In this document: positions 1 through 8,146 of the stretch, one piece after another
How the letters are laid out: every line of letters starts with the position of its first letter
How positions within the stretch are numbered: position 1 is the stretch's first letter
NCBI GenBank assembly: GCA_937958995.1
Contig: CALGAP010000010.1
Span: forward strand, 372,001-436,000
Source of the DNA: an uncultured Chitinophagaceae bacterium
Lineage (GTDB): Bacteria; Bacteroidota; Bacteroidia; Chitinophagales; Chitinophagaceae
Direction: 5' to 3'
DNA length: 64,000 nucleotides
Position numbers and translations under genes: made by a program
Notes under the pieces: generated by a model
The model's database searches: none
What the model was told of the DNA's origin: nothing
The model's input: the letters and a program-made list of their open reading frames with translations, nothing else

Positions 1-2
1 AA

Positions 3-1622
3 ACGCTGCTTATCCTCGCCATCGGGCTTTGCCTGGGTATGGTGGTGGTGGCCACCAATGTTGGTTTCTCTGCCGAGCTCGGCGCTTTCATTATGGGTTC
101 TATCATGGCCGAAACCACGTTTGCCGAAAAAGTGGAACATATCATCAAACCGGTGAAAGATCTTTTCGGCGCGGTGTTCTTTGTGTCGGTAGGTATGCTG
201 ATAGACCCGGGCACTATCATTGAGTACAAGTGGCCTGTGCTATGGGTAACACTGCTCACGCTTTTCGGAAAATTTTTCAGTACCACCATCGGCGCGCTTA
301 TATCGGGTCAGCCACTGCGGCAAAGTATACAGGTGGGTATGAGTATGGCGCAGATCGGCGAGTTTGCCTTTATCGTGGCCACGCTGGGCCTTAGCCTTGG
401 TGTGATCAGTAATTTCCTCTTCCCCGTGGCGGTAGGCGCGTCGGCTATCACCACTTTTACCACGCCGTACATGATCAAGTTTTCCGAGAAGATGCACGTG
501 TACGTAGAAAAGATGTTGCCGAAACGATGGGTAAATGCGCTGGGCCGTTATTCTTCCAGCACCTCAAAAATACAGGCAGAGAGCAACTGGAAGCAGGCTT
601 TGAATTATTACGGGAAGATTATTGCCATCAACGGCACCATGATCATTGCCATTATCATTCTTTCGGCCAATTTCCTGATGCCATTTCTGCGTAAGAGTGT
701 GGGAAATGATAACCTGGCCAGCATCATCTGTTTCACCATTTCGCTGGCCGCGGCATCGCCATTCCTGGTGGCACTCATGACCAAGAAATCAACTAAATCG
801 GCCTATAAAGAACTCTGGCTCGATGAAAAATACAGTCATGGCCCGCTGCTGATTCTCGAAATCGTGCGCATTTTCATAGGTATTTTCCTGATTGGTTTCT
901 GGGCCGATACTTTCTTCTCATCCACAGTTGCTGTACTGGTGGTAATACCGACCTCTATTTTGCTCTATTATATTTTTGCGCAGCGCATACAAAGGTTCTA
1001 TCAACGCATGGAAGGCCGCTTTCTCGTGAACCTGAATGCGCGCGAACTGGCGGCAGCAGGAGAGGGCTCTGTGTCGAAAGACGTGTTTAACAAGAACGTA
1101 GAGATTCAATCCAATCTCGCACCCTGGTCGGCGCATATCATCGACCTGGTCGTACACCAGGAGGCTGCTTTTGCAGGAAAGACCCTGATGGAACTTGCCT
1201 GGCGCGAGAAATTTGGTATCAATATCGCCTATATAAAACGTGGCGATAAACTAATACATGCTCCCAACCGGTACGACCGCATACTGCCGGCAGATCATGT
1301 GGGTATCATTGCTACCGACGAACAATACCAGGCCTTTAAACCTGAATTTGACGCTAAGGACACCCATGACGATTCATCCAACATGATTGCCGATATTCAA
1401 CTGCAGAAGATCGTGGTGGATGAACATACCAAACTGAAAGGCCTTTCCATCCGCGAGTCGGGCATACGCGAGCGCACCAACGGGCTGGTGGTGGGTATTG
1501 AAAGAGGCGATCAGCGCATACTTAATCCAGATAGTACCACCATATTTGAATGGAATGATATTGTGTGGATCGTGGGCGACCGCAGAAAGATACAGGAACT
1601 GGCAGAAGTGAAGAATGAGTGA
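3..1622 (+). CDS. CPA2-family cation:proton antiporter with C-terminal TrkA-C domains, 5' truncated
   Basis: Only the C-terminal part is present; the frame is open to the left edge. The visible protein begins inside the Na+/H+ exchanger membrane domain, with the family stretch GAFIMGSIMAETT and then FFVSVGMLIDP. More membrane segments follow, and then two cytoplasmic TrkA-C-type modules, roughly the last 170 residues (for example AGKTLMELAWREKFG and NGLVVGIERG). No NAD-binding TrkA-N (Rossmann) module lies between membrane part and TrkA-C. The protein is closely similar along its length to the complete antiporter at 58198-60423, so the two are paralogs. By family it exchanges K+ or Na+ for H+ across the inner membrane, with TrkA-C modules as regulatory ligand sensors. 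The ion is not predictable here. Confidence 0.9.
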   Translation, partial: TLLILAIGLCLGMVVVATNVGFSAELGAFIMGSIMAETTFAEKVEHIIKPVKDLFGAVFFVSVGMLIDPGTIIEYKWPVLWVTLLTLFGKFFSTTIGALISGQPLRQSIQVGMSMAQIGEFAFIVATLGLSLGVISNFLFPVAVGASAITTFTTPYMIKFSEKMHVYVEKMLPKRWVNALGRYSSSTSKIQAESNWKQALNYYGKIIAINGTMIIAIIILSANFLMPFLRKSVGNDNLASIICFTISLAAASPFLVALMTKKSTKSAYKELWLDEKYSHGPLLILEIVRIFIGIFLIGFWADTFFSSTVAVLVVIPTSILLYYIFAQRIQRFYQRMEGRFLVNLNARELAAAGEGSVSKDVFNKNVEIQSNLAPWSAHIIDLVVHQEAAFAGKTLMELAWREKFGINIAYIKRGDKLIHAPNRYDRILPADHVGIIATDEQYQAFKPEFDAKDTHDDSSNMIADIQLQKIVVDEHTKLKGLSIRESGIRERTNGLVVGIERGDQRILNPDSTTIFEWNDIVWIVGDRRKIQELAEVKNE

Positions 1623-1654
1623 GGAGAAGTTTACATTTACATAAAATACTCTCT

Positions 1655-3010
1655 ATGCTTCGCCTGCTTTGCCTTATTGTAATCAACCTCTTCAGCATAT
1701 GCGCCGAAGCGCAACTGAAGGTGAGTCCCGACAAACGATACCTCCTGAAAAAAGATGGCACACCTTTCTTCTGGCTGGGAGATACCGCCTGGGAGTTGTT
1801 TCATCGTCTCACCCGCGAAGAAGCAAAGGAGTATTTACAAGACCGCGCCAAAAAAGGTTATAACGTGATACAGGCCGTGGTGCTGGCTGAACTGGATGGA
1901 CTGGATGTGCCTAACGCATACGGACACACGCCGCTCATCAACAATGACCCCACCAGGCCGACTGAAGAATACTTCAGGCACGTTGACTTTGTAATTAACG
2001 AGGCCAATAAACTTGGATTGATTATAGCACTGTTGCCCACCTGGGGCGATAAATGGAATAAGGCCTGGGGAGTAGGACCTGAAATTTTCACCCCGTCCAA
2101 TGCAGAAGTATTTGGCAAGTGGCTGGGTGCAAGGTATCGCAACAAGCAGATCGTTTGGGTGCTGGGCGGCGACCGTAATTTGGCTGATGAGGAAGACTAT
2201 GCCATCATTCGCAATATGGCAAAGGGTATAAAATCTGCGGATGCCAATCATTTGCTCACCTTTCACCCCACCGGCGGCAGAAGTTCGTTTGAATATTTTG
2301 CGGAAGATGACTGGCTCCATTTTCACATGTCACAAACGGGGCATCGCGCCGGCAACCCGGTATATAAATGGAATGAGAAAGCCTTTGCATTAAAAAATGT
2401 CCGGCCGCATATAAATGGCGAGCCTTGTTATGAAGACCATCCCAATGAATTCAAACCGGTTGAAAAAGGCTGGATGGATGATTTCGATACCCGGCAGGCG
2501 GCATACTGGAGTATGTTGTCTGGTGCCGCGGGGCATACCTATGGCAATCACAATATCTGGCAATTTTATACGGAGAAAAGAAAGCCCGTGAACAATGCCC
2601 GCACGCATTGGAAGATCGCGATGAATCACCCTGGCGCTTACCAGTTGGGTTATATGCGCCAACTTTTTGAAAAGCGAAACTGGCAAAGACTGGTAAATGA
2701 TCAGTCGTTGATTATGGATGAAAACCCTGAGGGTGTGGAATACAGGATGGCTGCTGTTTCGGCCGATGGCGATTTTATGATGGTATATATTCCTTACGGA
2801 AAAAAGACCACCGTTAACACCTCAAAAATAAAATCGGAAAGACTCAAAGCCTGGTGGTTCAATCCGCGCGATGGCGGATCGGTTGCGTTGGGTGAATTTG
2901 CCAACACAGGCAGCAAAGAATTTACCCCCACTGCTATAGGCCGCGGCAGCGATTGGGTGCTGGTGATTGATGATGCTTCGAAAAATTACCGTGACCCGGG
3001 CATGCGTTAG
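1655..3010 (+). CDS. Secreted glycoside hydrolase, GH140 (apiosidase)-like, DUF4038 type
   Basis: A 451-residue exported protein. I chose ATG 1655 because a clean signal peptide follows (LRLLCLIVINLFSICAEAQ); a GTG at 1619 would add 12 residues and overlap the antiporter stop. The N-terminal barrel domain has the DUF4038 features FFWLGDTAWELFHRL and LLPTWGDKW. In GH140 the acid/base and nucleophile are an Asp and a Glu; the best candidates here are D173 in LGGDRN and E256 in NGEPCYE. The last ~90 residues look like the collagen-binding-like C-terminal domain that usually follows DUF4038. Family members cleave apiose or related residues from plant pectin side chains in the periplasm. No SusCD pair is adjacent, so the substrate is open. 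Confidence 0.85.
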   Translation: MLRLLCLIVINLFSICAEAQLKVSPDKRYLLKKDGTPFFWLGDTAWELFHRLTREEAKEYLQDRAKKGYNVIQAVVLAELDGLDVPNAYGHTPLINNDPTRPTEEYFRHVDFVINEANKLGLIIALLPTWGDKWNKAWGVGPEIFTPSNAEVFGKWLGARYRNKQIVWVLGGDRNLADEEDYAIIRNMAKGIKSADANHLLTFHPTGGRSSFEYFAEDDWLHFHMSQTGHRAGNPVYKWNEKAFALKNVRPHINGEPCYEDHPNEFKPVEKGWMDDFDTRQAAYWSMLSGAAGHTYGNHNIWQFYTEKRKPVNNARTHWKIAMNHPGAYQLGYMRQLFEKRNWQRLVNDQSLIMDENPEGVEYRMAAVSADGDFMMVYIPYGKKTTVNTSKIKSERLKAWWFNPRDGGSVALGEFANTGSKEFTPTAIGRGSDWVLVIDDASKNYRDPGMR

Positions 3011-3098
3011 CATATAATTTACCGGCCGACCACTTTCATCCATAATAAAAGCAGCGCCCGGAGGCACTGTTTCATTATGAATCCCTGAAAGGGTAGCG

Positions 3099-3416
3099 TT
3101 ATTGTTCCAATTTTATTTCACCTACGTCAGTAGTCTGACCATCGGTCACGGTTACACCGTCCTTTGCAGCATTCTTATACGGCGGCTTTGCTTCAATGAT
3201 GACGCGATATGTTCCCGCAGGAGCGTCAGCAATGGAGAAAGTACCGTTATCGATAGTTGCTTTCAAAGTATCGGTTGCAGAAACGGCCCATGCGTTAACG
3301 GCGCCGTCGGCAGGAGTAACCATGCCTTTGATAGTACCAGCTCTGAATTCGGTGAAGGCAAATAAGGCTGCGGCAGCAAAAGTCAACGCTGCCAATTTCA
3401 ACTTGACATTTTTCAT
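3099..3416 (-). CDS. Small exported protein with carboxypeptidase-regulatory-like beta fold
   Basis: 105 residues. A signal peptide (MKNVKLKLAALTFAAAALFA) is followed by one beta-sandwich module of the carboxypeptidase-regulatory/CNA-B type: an opening GTIKGMVTPADGAVNAWAV, a middle APAGTYRVIIEAKPP and a closing DVGEIKLE. Such modules are common in Bacteroidota surface and TonB-dependent proteins; here it stands alone. The role is unknown, probably a periplasmic or surface-attached small structural protein. It is transcribed alone, converging with the GH140-like gene. The 302-bp region upstream (3417-3718) holds its AT-rich promoter region and a GAATATTGAATTTGAA repeat. Confidence 0.75.
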   Translation of the reverse strand: MKNVKLKLAALTFAAAALFAFTEFRAGTIKGMVTPADGAVNAWAVSATDTLKATIDNGTFSIADAPAGTYRVIIEAKPPYKNAAKDGVTVTDGQTTDVGEIKLEQ

Positions 3417-3670
3417 AATTACAAATTATGGTTAATTAAAAAATGGTTTACAACGTTTACAGGTGGTCGTTTGCTTTTTTCAAGCAGGGTCTATTGGTAT
3501 ATCCAAACGGTTGAGGAAGCGGGAAAAAAATGAATAACTTATTTGTGATTTGATATTATCCAACTACTGTGCCAGAAAAAATAATTGTTGACAAGAAAAT
3601 TTTTAACATTTTCTTCAGGCGCGTGGCATGAAAATAATATTAGAGAACTGTGGAATTATGTCGACAGCGG

Positions 3671-3717
3671 AATTGAATATTGAATTTGAATTTTGAAATT
3701 GAAGTTGAATGTGAATG
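3671..3717. repeat. Family A intergenic repeat (TTGAATATTGAATTTGAA type), single arm
   Basis: An AT-rich run of imperfect TTGAA units (GAATATTGAATTTGAA core) that abuts the stop codon of the ABC ATPase gene ending at 3719. The same core occurs at 23703, 46772, 56454 and 60430. Here I see only one arm, with no convincing opposing copy. Confidence 0.6.
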
Positions 3718-3718
3718 A

Positions 3719-5137
3719 TTAAAGTGAGAGGCGGTGGGTAATGGTGGAGGGGAGGGCGTTGTCGTAATGACTAACGTAGAGCAGTGTGGTGTCGAAATGC
3801 AGGCAGAGCAGATCTATGAGATCATTGAATGATTTGGTTTGCGTTTCATCGAGGCCCTGGCAGGGTTCGTCGAGGATGAGGAGAGGAGGATTTTTGACGA
3901 GGGCGCGTGCGAGCAGTACCAGGCGTTGCTGTCCGAGAGAGAGGCGGAAGAGTGGGCGGTCTTTGAGGGACTGCAACCGAAGAATATCAAGCCAGCGGTT
4001 GACTTGTTGTACCTGGCTGTTACCTAATTGACGGAAAAGTCCAATAGTATCGAAAAGCCCCGAAGCGATCACGTCGAACACCGAAGTGCCCCGATCGAAG
4101 AAAAGATGGAGTTCGGGTGAGACGAAACCGATTCTCTTCTTAATATCCCAGATACTTTCTCCGCTGCCGCGGCGGCGATCAAATAAATAAATTTCATTGG
4201 CATAAGCCTGCGGGTTATCGGCGGAGATGAGACTGAGCAGCGTAGATTTCCCCGAACCATTGGGCCCGGATATGCACCAGCGCTCGCCTTTCTTTACTTC
4301 CCAATTAATGTTTTGTAAAACAATTTTTTCGCCATAGCGAACCGATACGTTCACCATTTTTACAGCAAAGTTGAAACTGTTTTCTTCGGGGGCAGGCAAT
4401 TGCTTAATTAGTTCGGTGTTGAATGCGCTCGTATTTTGATGTTGCCACTTGATTTCACTGACTTTGCCTGTTTTCACCAATTTGCCATTTTCCAGGATGG
4501 CGATGTGTGTGAGGCAGGCAGGCATATCTTCATGCGCGGTGATCAATATTATGTGAATGCCGGCTTGCACAATTTCGTTCAACACATGGTGAAGCGTTTT
4601 TCTTCCGTCCACATCCAGCCCGGTAAACGGATTATCGAGTATCAATATAGCCGGATCACGGAACAGCGCCTGCACGATCTGCAGCCGTTTGTTTTCTCCA
4701 TTACTTAATTGTATCAGCGGTTTTTGCAGGAGCGGAGTGATGTGAAGCGTATCCATCCAATGGCTGCCATCGGTATCGTGTCCCGCCTCTTCGATATATT
4801 CTGCCACGGTGATCGTGTCTTCGGCGTCAGCGGAATTATATCGCTGCTGGTAATAGAAGTCGCTGGTATTCGACCGGTTCTTAAATCGGTGTTGCTGCTC
4901 TATCATCAGCACGCGTGCGTGGTGTTGTTCGCTGCCAGAAAGGTGGTAAGAAATCGTGCCGTGATAATGAATCTTGCCGGCCAGCGCGTTCGCCAGCATA
5001 GTCTTCCCGCTTCCCGAATGACCAGCAATAGCCCATTGTTCGCCACGCTGTATTTTTAGTGAAACAGGGTGCAGGATGGTGACGCCGTTTTGAATCACAG
5101 AAACTTCGCACAGTTCAGCAAGAATGGGTTGAGTCAT
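3719..5137 (-). CDS. Tandem ABC ATPase, ModF/PhrA-like (two ATP-binding domains, no membrane part)
   Basis: 472 residues with two ABC domains in one chain. Domain 1: Walker A GHSGSGKT, signature LSNGE, Walker B ILILDNP. Domain 2: Walker A GPNGSGKST, signature LSLGQ, Walker B LLILDEP. The Glu after Walker B, normally the catalytic base, is Asn in domain 1 and intact in domain 2, so the two sites are probably unequal. Size and layout match ModF-type proteins, historically linked to molybdate uptake, but no mod genes or permease are nearby, so the substrate is unassigned. A TATTTTTG promoter box lies 5 bases before the start, which suggests a leaderless message. Confidence 0.85.
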   Translation of the reverse strand: MTQPILAELCEVSVIQNGVTILHPVSLKIQRGEQWAIAGHSGSGKTMLANALAGKIHYHGTISYHLSGSEQHHARVLMIEQQHRFKNRSNTSDFYYQQRYNSADAEDTITVAEYIEEAGHDTDGSHWMDTLHITPLLQKPLIQLSNGENKRLQIVQALFRDPAILILDNPFTGLDVDGRKTLHHVLNEIVQAGIHIILITAHEDMPACLTHIAILENGKLVKTGKVSEIKWQHQNTSAFNTELIKQLPAPEENSFNFAVKMVNVSVRYGEKIVLQNINWEVKKGERWCISGPNGSGKSTLLSLISADNPQAYANEIYLFDRRRGSGESIWDIKKRIGFVSPELHLFFDRGTSVFDVIASGLFDTIGLFRQLGNSQVQQVNRWLDILRLQSLKDRPLFRLSLGQQRLVLLARALVKNPPLLILDEPCQGLDETQTKSFNDLIDLLCLHFDTTLLYVSHYDNALPSTITHRLSL

Positions 5138-5141
5138 TGGT

Positions 5142-5149
5142 CAAAAATA
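5142..5149 (-). promoter_or_regulatory. Putative -7 box (TATTTTTG) of the ABC ATPase gene
   Basis: Read on the minus strand, TATTTTTG matches the Bacteroidota TAnnTTTG box, and the ATG at 5137 starts 5 bases after its final G. No good -33 TTG was seen at the usual distance. Confidence 0.4.
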
Positions 5150-5264
5150 AGGCAACCCACCCCTTTAAAACTCTCCTTCTCCCTTCTTTGCTCTCTCTTC
5201 AATCTTCATTTCTTTTTCCACAGCCGTGTATAATTCCCGCAAAACCCTTCTGATTTCAATTGGC

Positions 5265-5272
5265 TATATTTG
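5265..5272 (+). promoter_or_regulatory. Putative -7 box (TATATTTG) of the parE operon
   Basis: TATATTTG matches TAnnTTTG. It would give an mRNA leader of about 75-80 nt before the parE ATG at 5355. No clear -33 TTG. Confidence 0.45.
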
Positions 5273-5354
5273 CCCGTTCGCAAAAAATTTTAGTAAAAAG
5301 GTTTTTGGGGAAAGATGGTCCCTAAGTAGTTGTAAGTCAATTCTGTAGAATCCG

Positions 5355-7274
5355 ATGGCGAAAACTAAGAAAACGGAAAACACCTCTGCAGCCCCCGGCT
5401 CTGATTTGTTTGAATATACCGAGGAATCGATTAAATCGCTCGACTGGCGTGAGCATATACGCATGCGCCCGGGCATGTATATCGGGAAACTGGGCGATGG
5501 CTCCAGCCCCGACGACGGCATCTATGTACTCCTGAAAGAAGTGATAGATAACTGTATTGATGAATATACCATGGGTTACGGCAAGCAGATCGATATTACG
5601 ATTGAAGGCAAGACCGTAACTGTGCGTGACTTTGGCCGCGGCATTCCGCTCGGTAAGGTGGTAGACGTGGTGAGTAAGATCAATACAGGTGCCAAATACG
5701 ACAGCAAGGTATTCCAGAAAGCCGTTGGTCTGAACGGTGTGGGTACTAAAGCAGTGAACGCGCTCAGCAATTATTTTAAGGTGACGGCCTTCCGCGAAGG
5801 CCGCGAAAAGACCGCCGAGTTTGAAAAAGGCGTGCTCATCAAAGAACATCGCGAGTCAAAAAGCGATGAAAAGAACGGTACGCTGGTGACATTCATCCCC
5901 GACGATACCGTCTTCAAAAATTTCAACTTCAACTACGACTATCTCGAAAGCCAGATCTGGAACTATTGCTACCTCAATGCCGGGCTGGTGATTACGCTGA
6001 ACGGAAAGAAATTCGTGAGCAAGAATGGTCTGCTCGACCTGCTGCAGCGCAAGACCAACGAGGACGAACTGCGTTATCCCATCATCCACCTAAAAGGAGA
6101 TGATATAGAAGTGGCCATGACGCACGAAGACCAGTATGGCGAAGAGTATTATTCATTCGTGAATGGACAATACACCACGCAGGGCGGTACGCACCTGGCG
6201 GCTTTCCGCGAAGCGGTGGTGAAGACCATTCGCGATTTTTATAAGAAGGACTACGACGCTTCAGACATACGCGGCAGCATTTGTGCCGCCATTGCCGTGC
6301 GCGTGCAGGAGCCGGTGTTTGAATCGCAGACAAAAACAAAGTTGGGCTCGCAGACAGTTTATGAAGGCGGTCCCAGCATGCGCAACTTCGTGGGCGATTT
6401 CCTGGCCAAGGAACTCGACAACTATCTGCACCGCAATCCCAGCACCGCCGAGGCATTGAAAAAACGCATCGAACAAAGCGAGCGCGAGAGAAAAGAACTG
6501 GCCGGTATCAAAAAGCTGGCCAACGAAAGAGCGAAAAAAGCGAATCTTCATAATAAAAAACTGCGCGACTGCCGCTATCATCTCAATGATGAACCCACCG
6601 GCAAAGACAGGGAAATTATTCTTGAAAAAGCAAAAGAGAGCACCATCTTCATCACCGAAGGTGATTCGGCCAGTGGCTCTATCACCAAATCGCGCAATGT
6701 GGAGACCCAGGCCGTGTTCAGCTTGCGTGGTAAGCCGCTGAACTGTTTTGGTTTGACCAAGAAAGTGGTGTATGAAAATGAAGAGTTCAACCTGTTGCAG
6801 CACGCGCTGAACATCGAAGACGGATACGAGGGATTGCGTTACAACAATATCATCATCGCAACCGATGCCGATGTAGATGGCATGCATATCCGCCTGCTGA
6901 TCATGACATTCTTCCTGCAGTTCTTCCCCGACCTGGTGAAGAATAATCATGTATATATCCTGGAGACTCCTTTGTTCAGGGTACGCAACAAACAGGAGAC
7001 TATCTACTGTTACGACGAAAACGAAAAGCAGGCCGCCATCAAAAAGCTCGGCGGCAAACCCGAGATCACGCGCTTTAAAGGATTGGGTGAAATTTCTCCC
7101 GATGAATTTGCGCGCTTTATCGGTCCTGATATGCGCAAGCAACCCGTGGTGATCGAACAGGGAGAGCACGTTCAGCAGACACTGGAATATTATATGGGAA
7201 AAAATACGCAGGAACGGCAAGACTTCATCATCGAAAACCTGCGTGTAGAGCTTGACCTCGTAGAAGGAGAGTAG
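5355..7274 (+). CDS. parE: DNA topoisomerase IV subunit B
   Basis: 639 residues, a type IIA topoisomerase ATPase subunit. The GHKL ATPase domain has EVIDNCIDE (catalytic Glu and Mg-binding Asn), FGRGIPLG and [14 protein letters not shown]. The TOPRIM domain has EGDSASGS near residue 435 and [10 protein letters not shown] near 503, which bind the catalytic metal. ParE is preferred over GyrB because a ParC-like A subunit lies in the same operon and the size fits Bacteroidota ParE. With ParC it decatenates and relaxes daughter chromosomes in the cytoplasm. The next gene (DUF1835) starts 23 bases after the stop, consistent with one transcript. Confidence 0.95.
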   Translation: MAKTKKTENTSAAPGSDLFEYTEESIKSLDWREHIRMRPGMYIGKLGDGSSPDDGIYVLLKEVIDNCIDEYTMGYGKQIDITIEGKTVTVRDFGRGIPLGKVVDVVSKINTGAKYDSKVFQKAVGLNGVGTKAVNALSNYFKVTAFREGREKTAEFEKGVLIKEHRESKSDEKNGTLVTFIPDDTVFKNFNFNYDYLESQIWNYCYLNAGLVITLNGKKFVSKNGLLDLLQRKTNEDELRYPIIHLKGDDIEVAMTHEDQYGEEYYSFVNGQYTTQGGTHLAAFREAVVKTIRDFYKKDYDASDIRGSICAAIAVRVQEPVFESQTKTKLGSQTVYEGGPSMRNFVGDFLAKELDNYLHRNPSTAEALKKRIEQSERERKELAGIKKLANERAKKANLHNKKLRDCRYHLNDEPTGKDREIILEKAKESTIFITEGDSASGSITKSRNVETQAVFSLRGKPLNCFGLTKKVVYENEEFNLLQHALNIEDGYEGLRYNNIIIATDADVDGMHIRLLIMTFFLQFFPDLVKNNHVYILETPLFRVRNKQETIYCYDENEKQAAIKKLGGKPEITRFKGLGEISPDEFARFIGPDMRKQPVVIEQGEHVQQTLEYYMGKNTQERQDFIIENLRVELDLVEGE

Positions 7275-7297
7275 TCAACAAGAAATTAATTTGTACC

Positions 7298-8128
7298 ATG
7301 ATCCATATTGTTTTTAACGAAGCAGATGTAGCCGTTTTGGAAAAAGCCTTTGAACTGGACAACGGTTTTGCCGGCGACGTGATACTGATAAGAGACGATT
7401 ATGCCGTTGGACCAATAAAAGATATTTACACCACCGAAGGCATCCAGGCGCGCAAAGAATGGTGGCGCCAGGTGCTGGCCGGCGGTGATTATGATGGCCT
7501 GGTTGATAAGGCGCAGTGGGATGATAACAAGACCGTGGCCGAACTGGTTGAGCGCTTGAATAATAATGAAGAAGAAATTTGCTGGATATGGGCCGCACAA
7601 AACAAACATGATGTTTGCGGCTATTATTGGCTGATGAGCCAGTTGAAAGACCTGCAGGGAAGGATTTATATCTTATACCTGAACAATCTTCCCTTTATCA
7701 ATGATAAAGGACAGATCTTTTATCCCGAAACCCTGCACGTAATTCCGCCGAAGGAGTTTTTGAAAGCCAAAAAACTGGCACGCCCCATCACGCTCAGCGA
7801 GTTTGAAGTAGATCCTGATGAATGGACAAGATTGCAGAACGAAGAAAAGGGCGTGCGCACGCTGGAAGGTGGCAAGAAACTGGCGCAGCACGATTATGAT
7901 TTTTATGATAATGATCTGAAGAAATATATCAGCGCCGACTGGCAAAAGGCAAGCAAGATCATTCATACTTTCTTAAATAAAAATAAGCAGACTACCGGCG
8001 ATGCTTACCTGCTTTGGCGTTTGAAGACGATACTGGCCGCCGGTGAATTTGATATACAGGGTGAACTGAAGGGTATGAAAGATTTTGAGGTAAAATCAAA
8101 ATCGGCACAGCCCGCTATTGCAGAGTAG
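7298..8128 (+). CDS. DUF1835 (with DUF3658-like C-terminus) protein inside the topoisomerase IV operon
   Basis: 276 residues, soluble, no signal peptide. The N-terminal part (IHIVFNEADVAVLEKAF, then GDVILIRDDYAVGPI) is the DUF1835 domain; the C-terminal half (around WQKASKIIHTFL and DAYLLWRLKTIL) resembles DUF3658, which usually accompanies it. Molecular function is unknown to me. It sits between parE and parC, with 23 and 18 bp gaps and the same orientation, so it is almost surely co-transcribed with topoisomerase IV. That position may reflect a link to chromosome topology or just operon convenience. Confidence 0.85.
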   Translation: MIHIVFNEADVAVLEKAFELDNGFAGDVILIRDDYAVGPIKDIYTTEGIQARKEWWRQVLAGGDYDGLVDKAQWDDNKTVAELVERLNNNEEEICWIWAAQNKHDVCGYYWLMSQLKDLQGRIYILYLNNLPFINDKGQIFYPETLHVIPPKEFLKAKKLARPITLSEFEVDPDEWTRLQNEEKGVRTLEGGKKLAQHDYDFYDNDLKKYISADWQKASKIIHTFLNKNKQTTGDAYLLWRLKTILAAGEFDIQGELKGMKDFEVKSKSAQPAIAE

Positions 8129-8146
8129 TTTGTTAAATAAGAATCT

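Noticed and set aside
1619..1654. GTG start for the GH140-like gene
   Set aside because: It adds 12 residues ahead of a proper signal peptide and overlaps the previous stop; ATG 1655 is better.
6261..7220. 319-codon minus-strand open frame over parE
   Set aside because: Antisense shadow of the ParE TOPRIM region; no family features.
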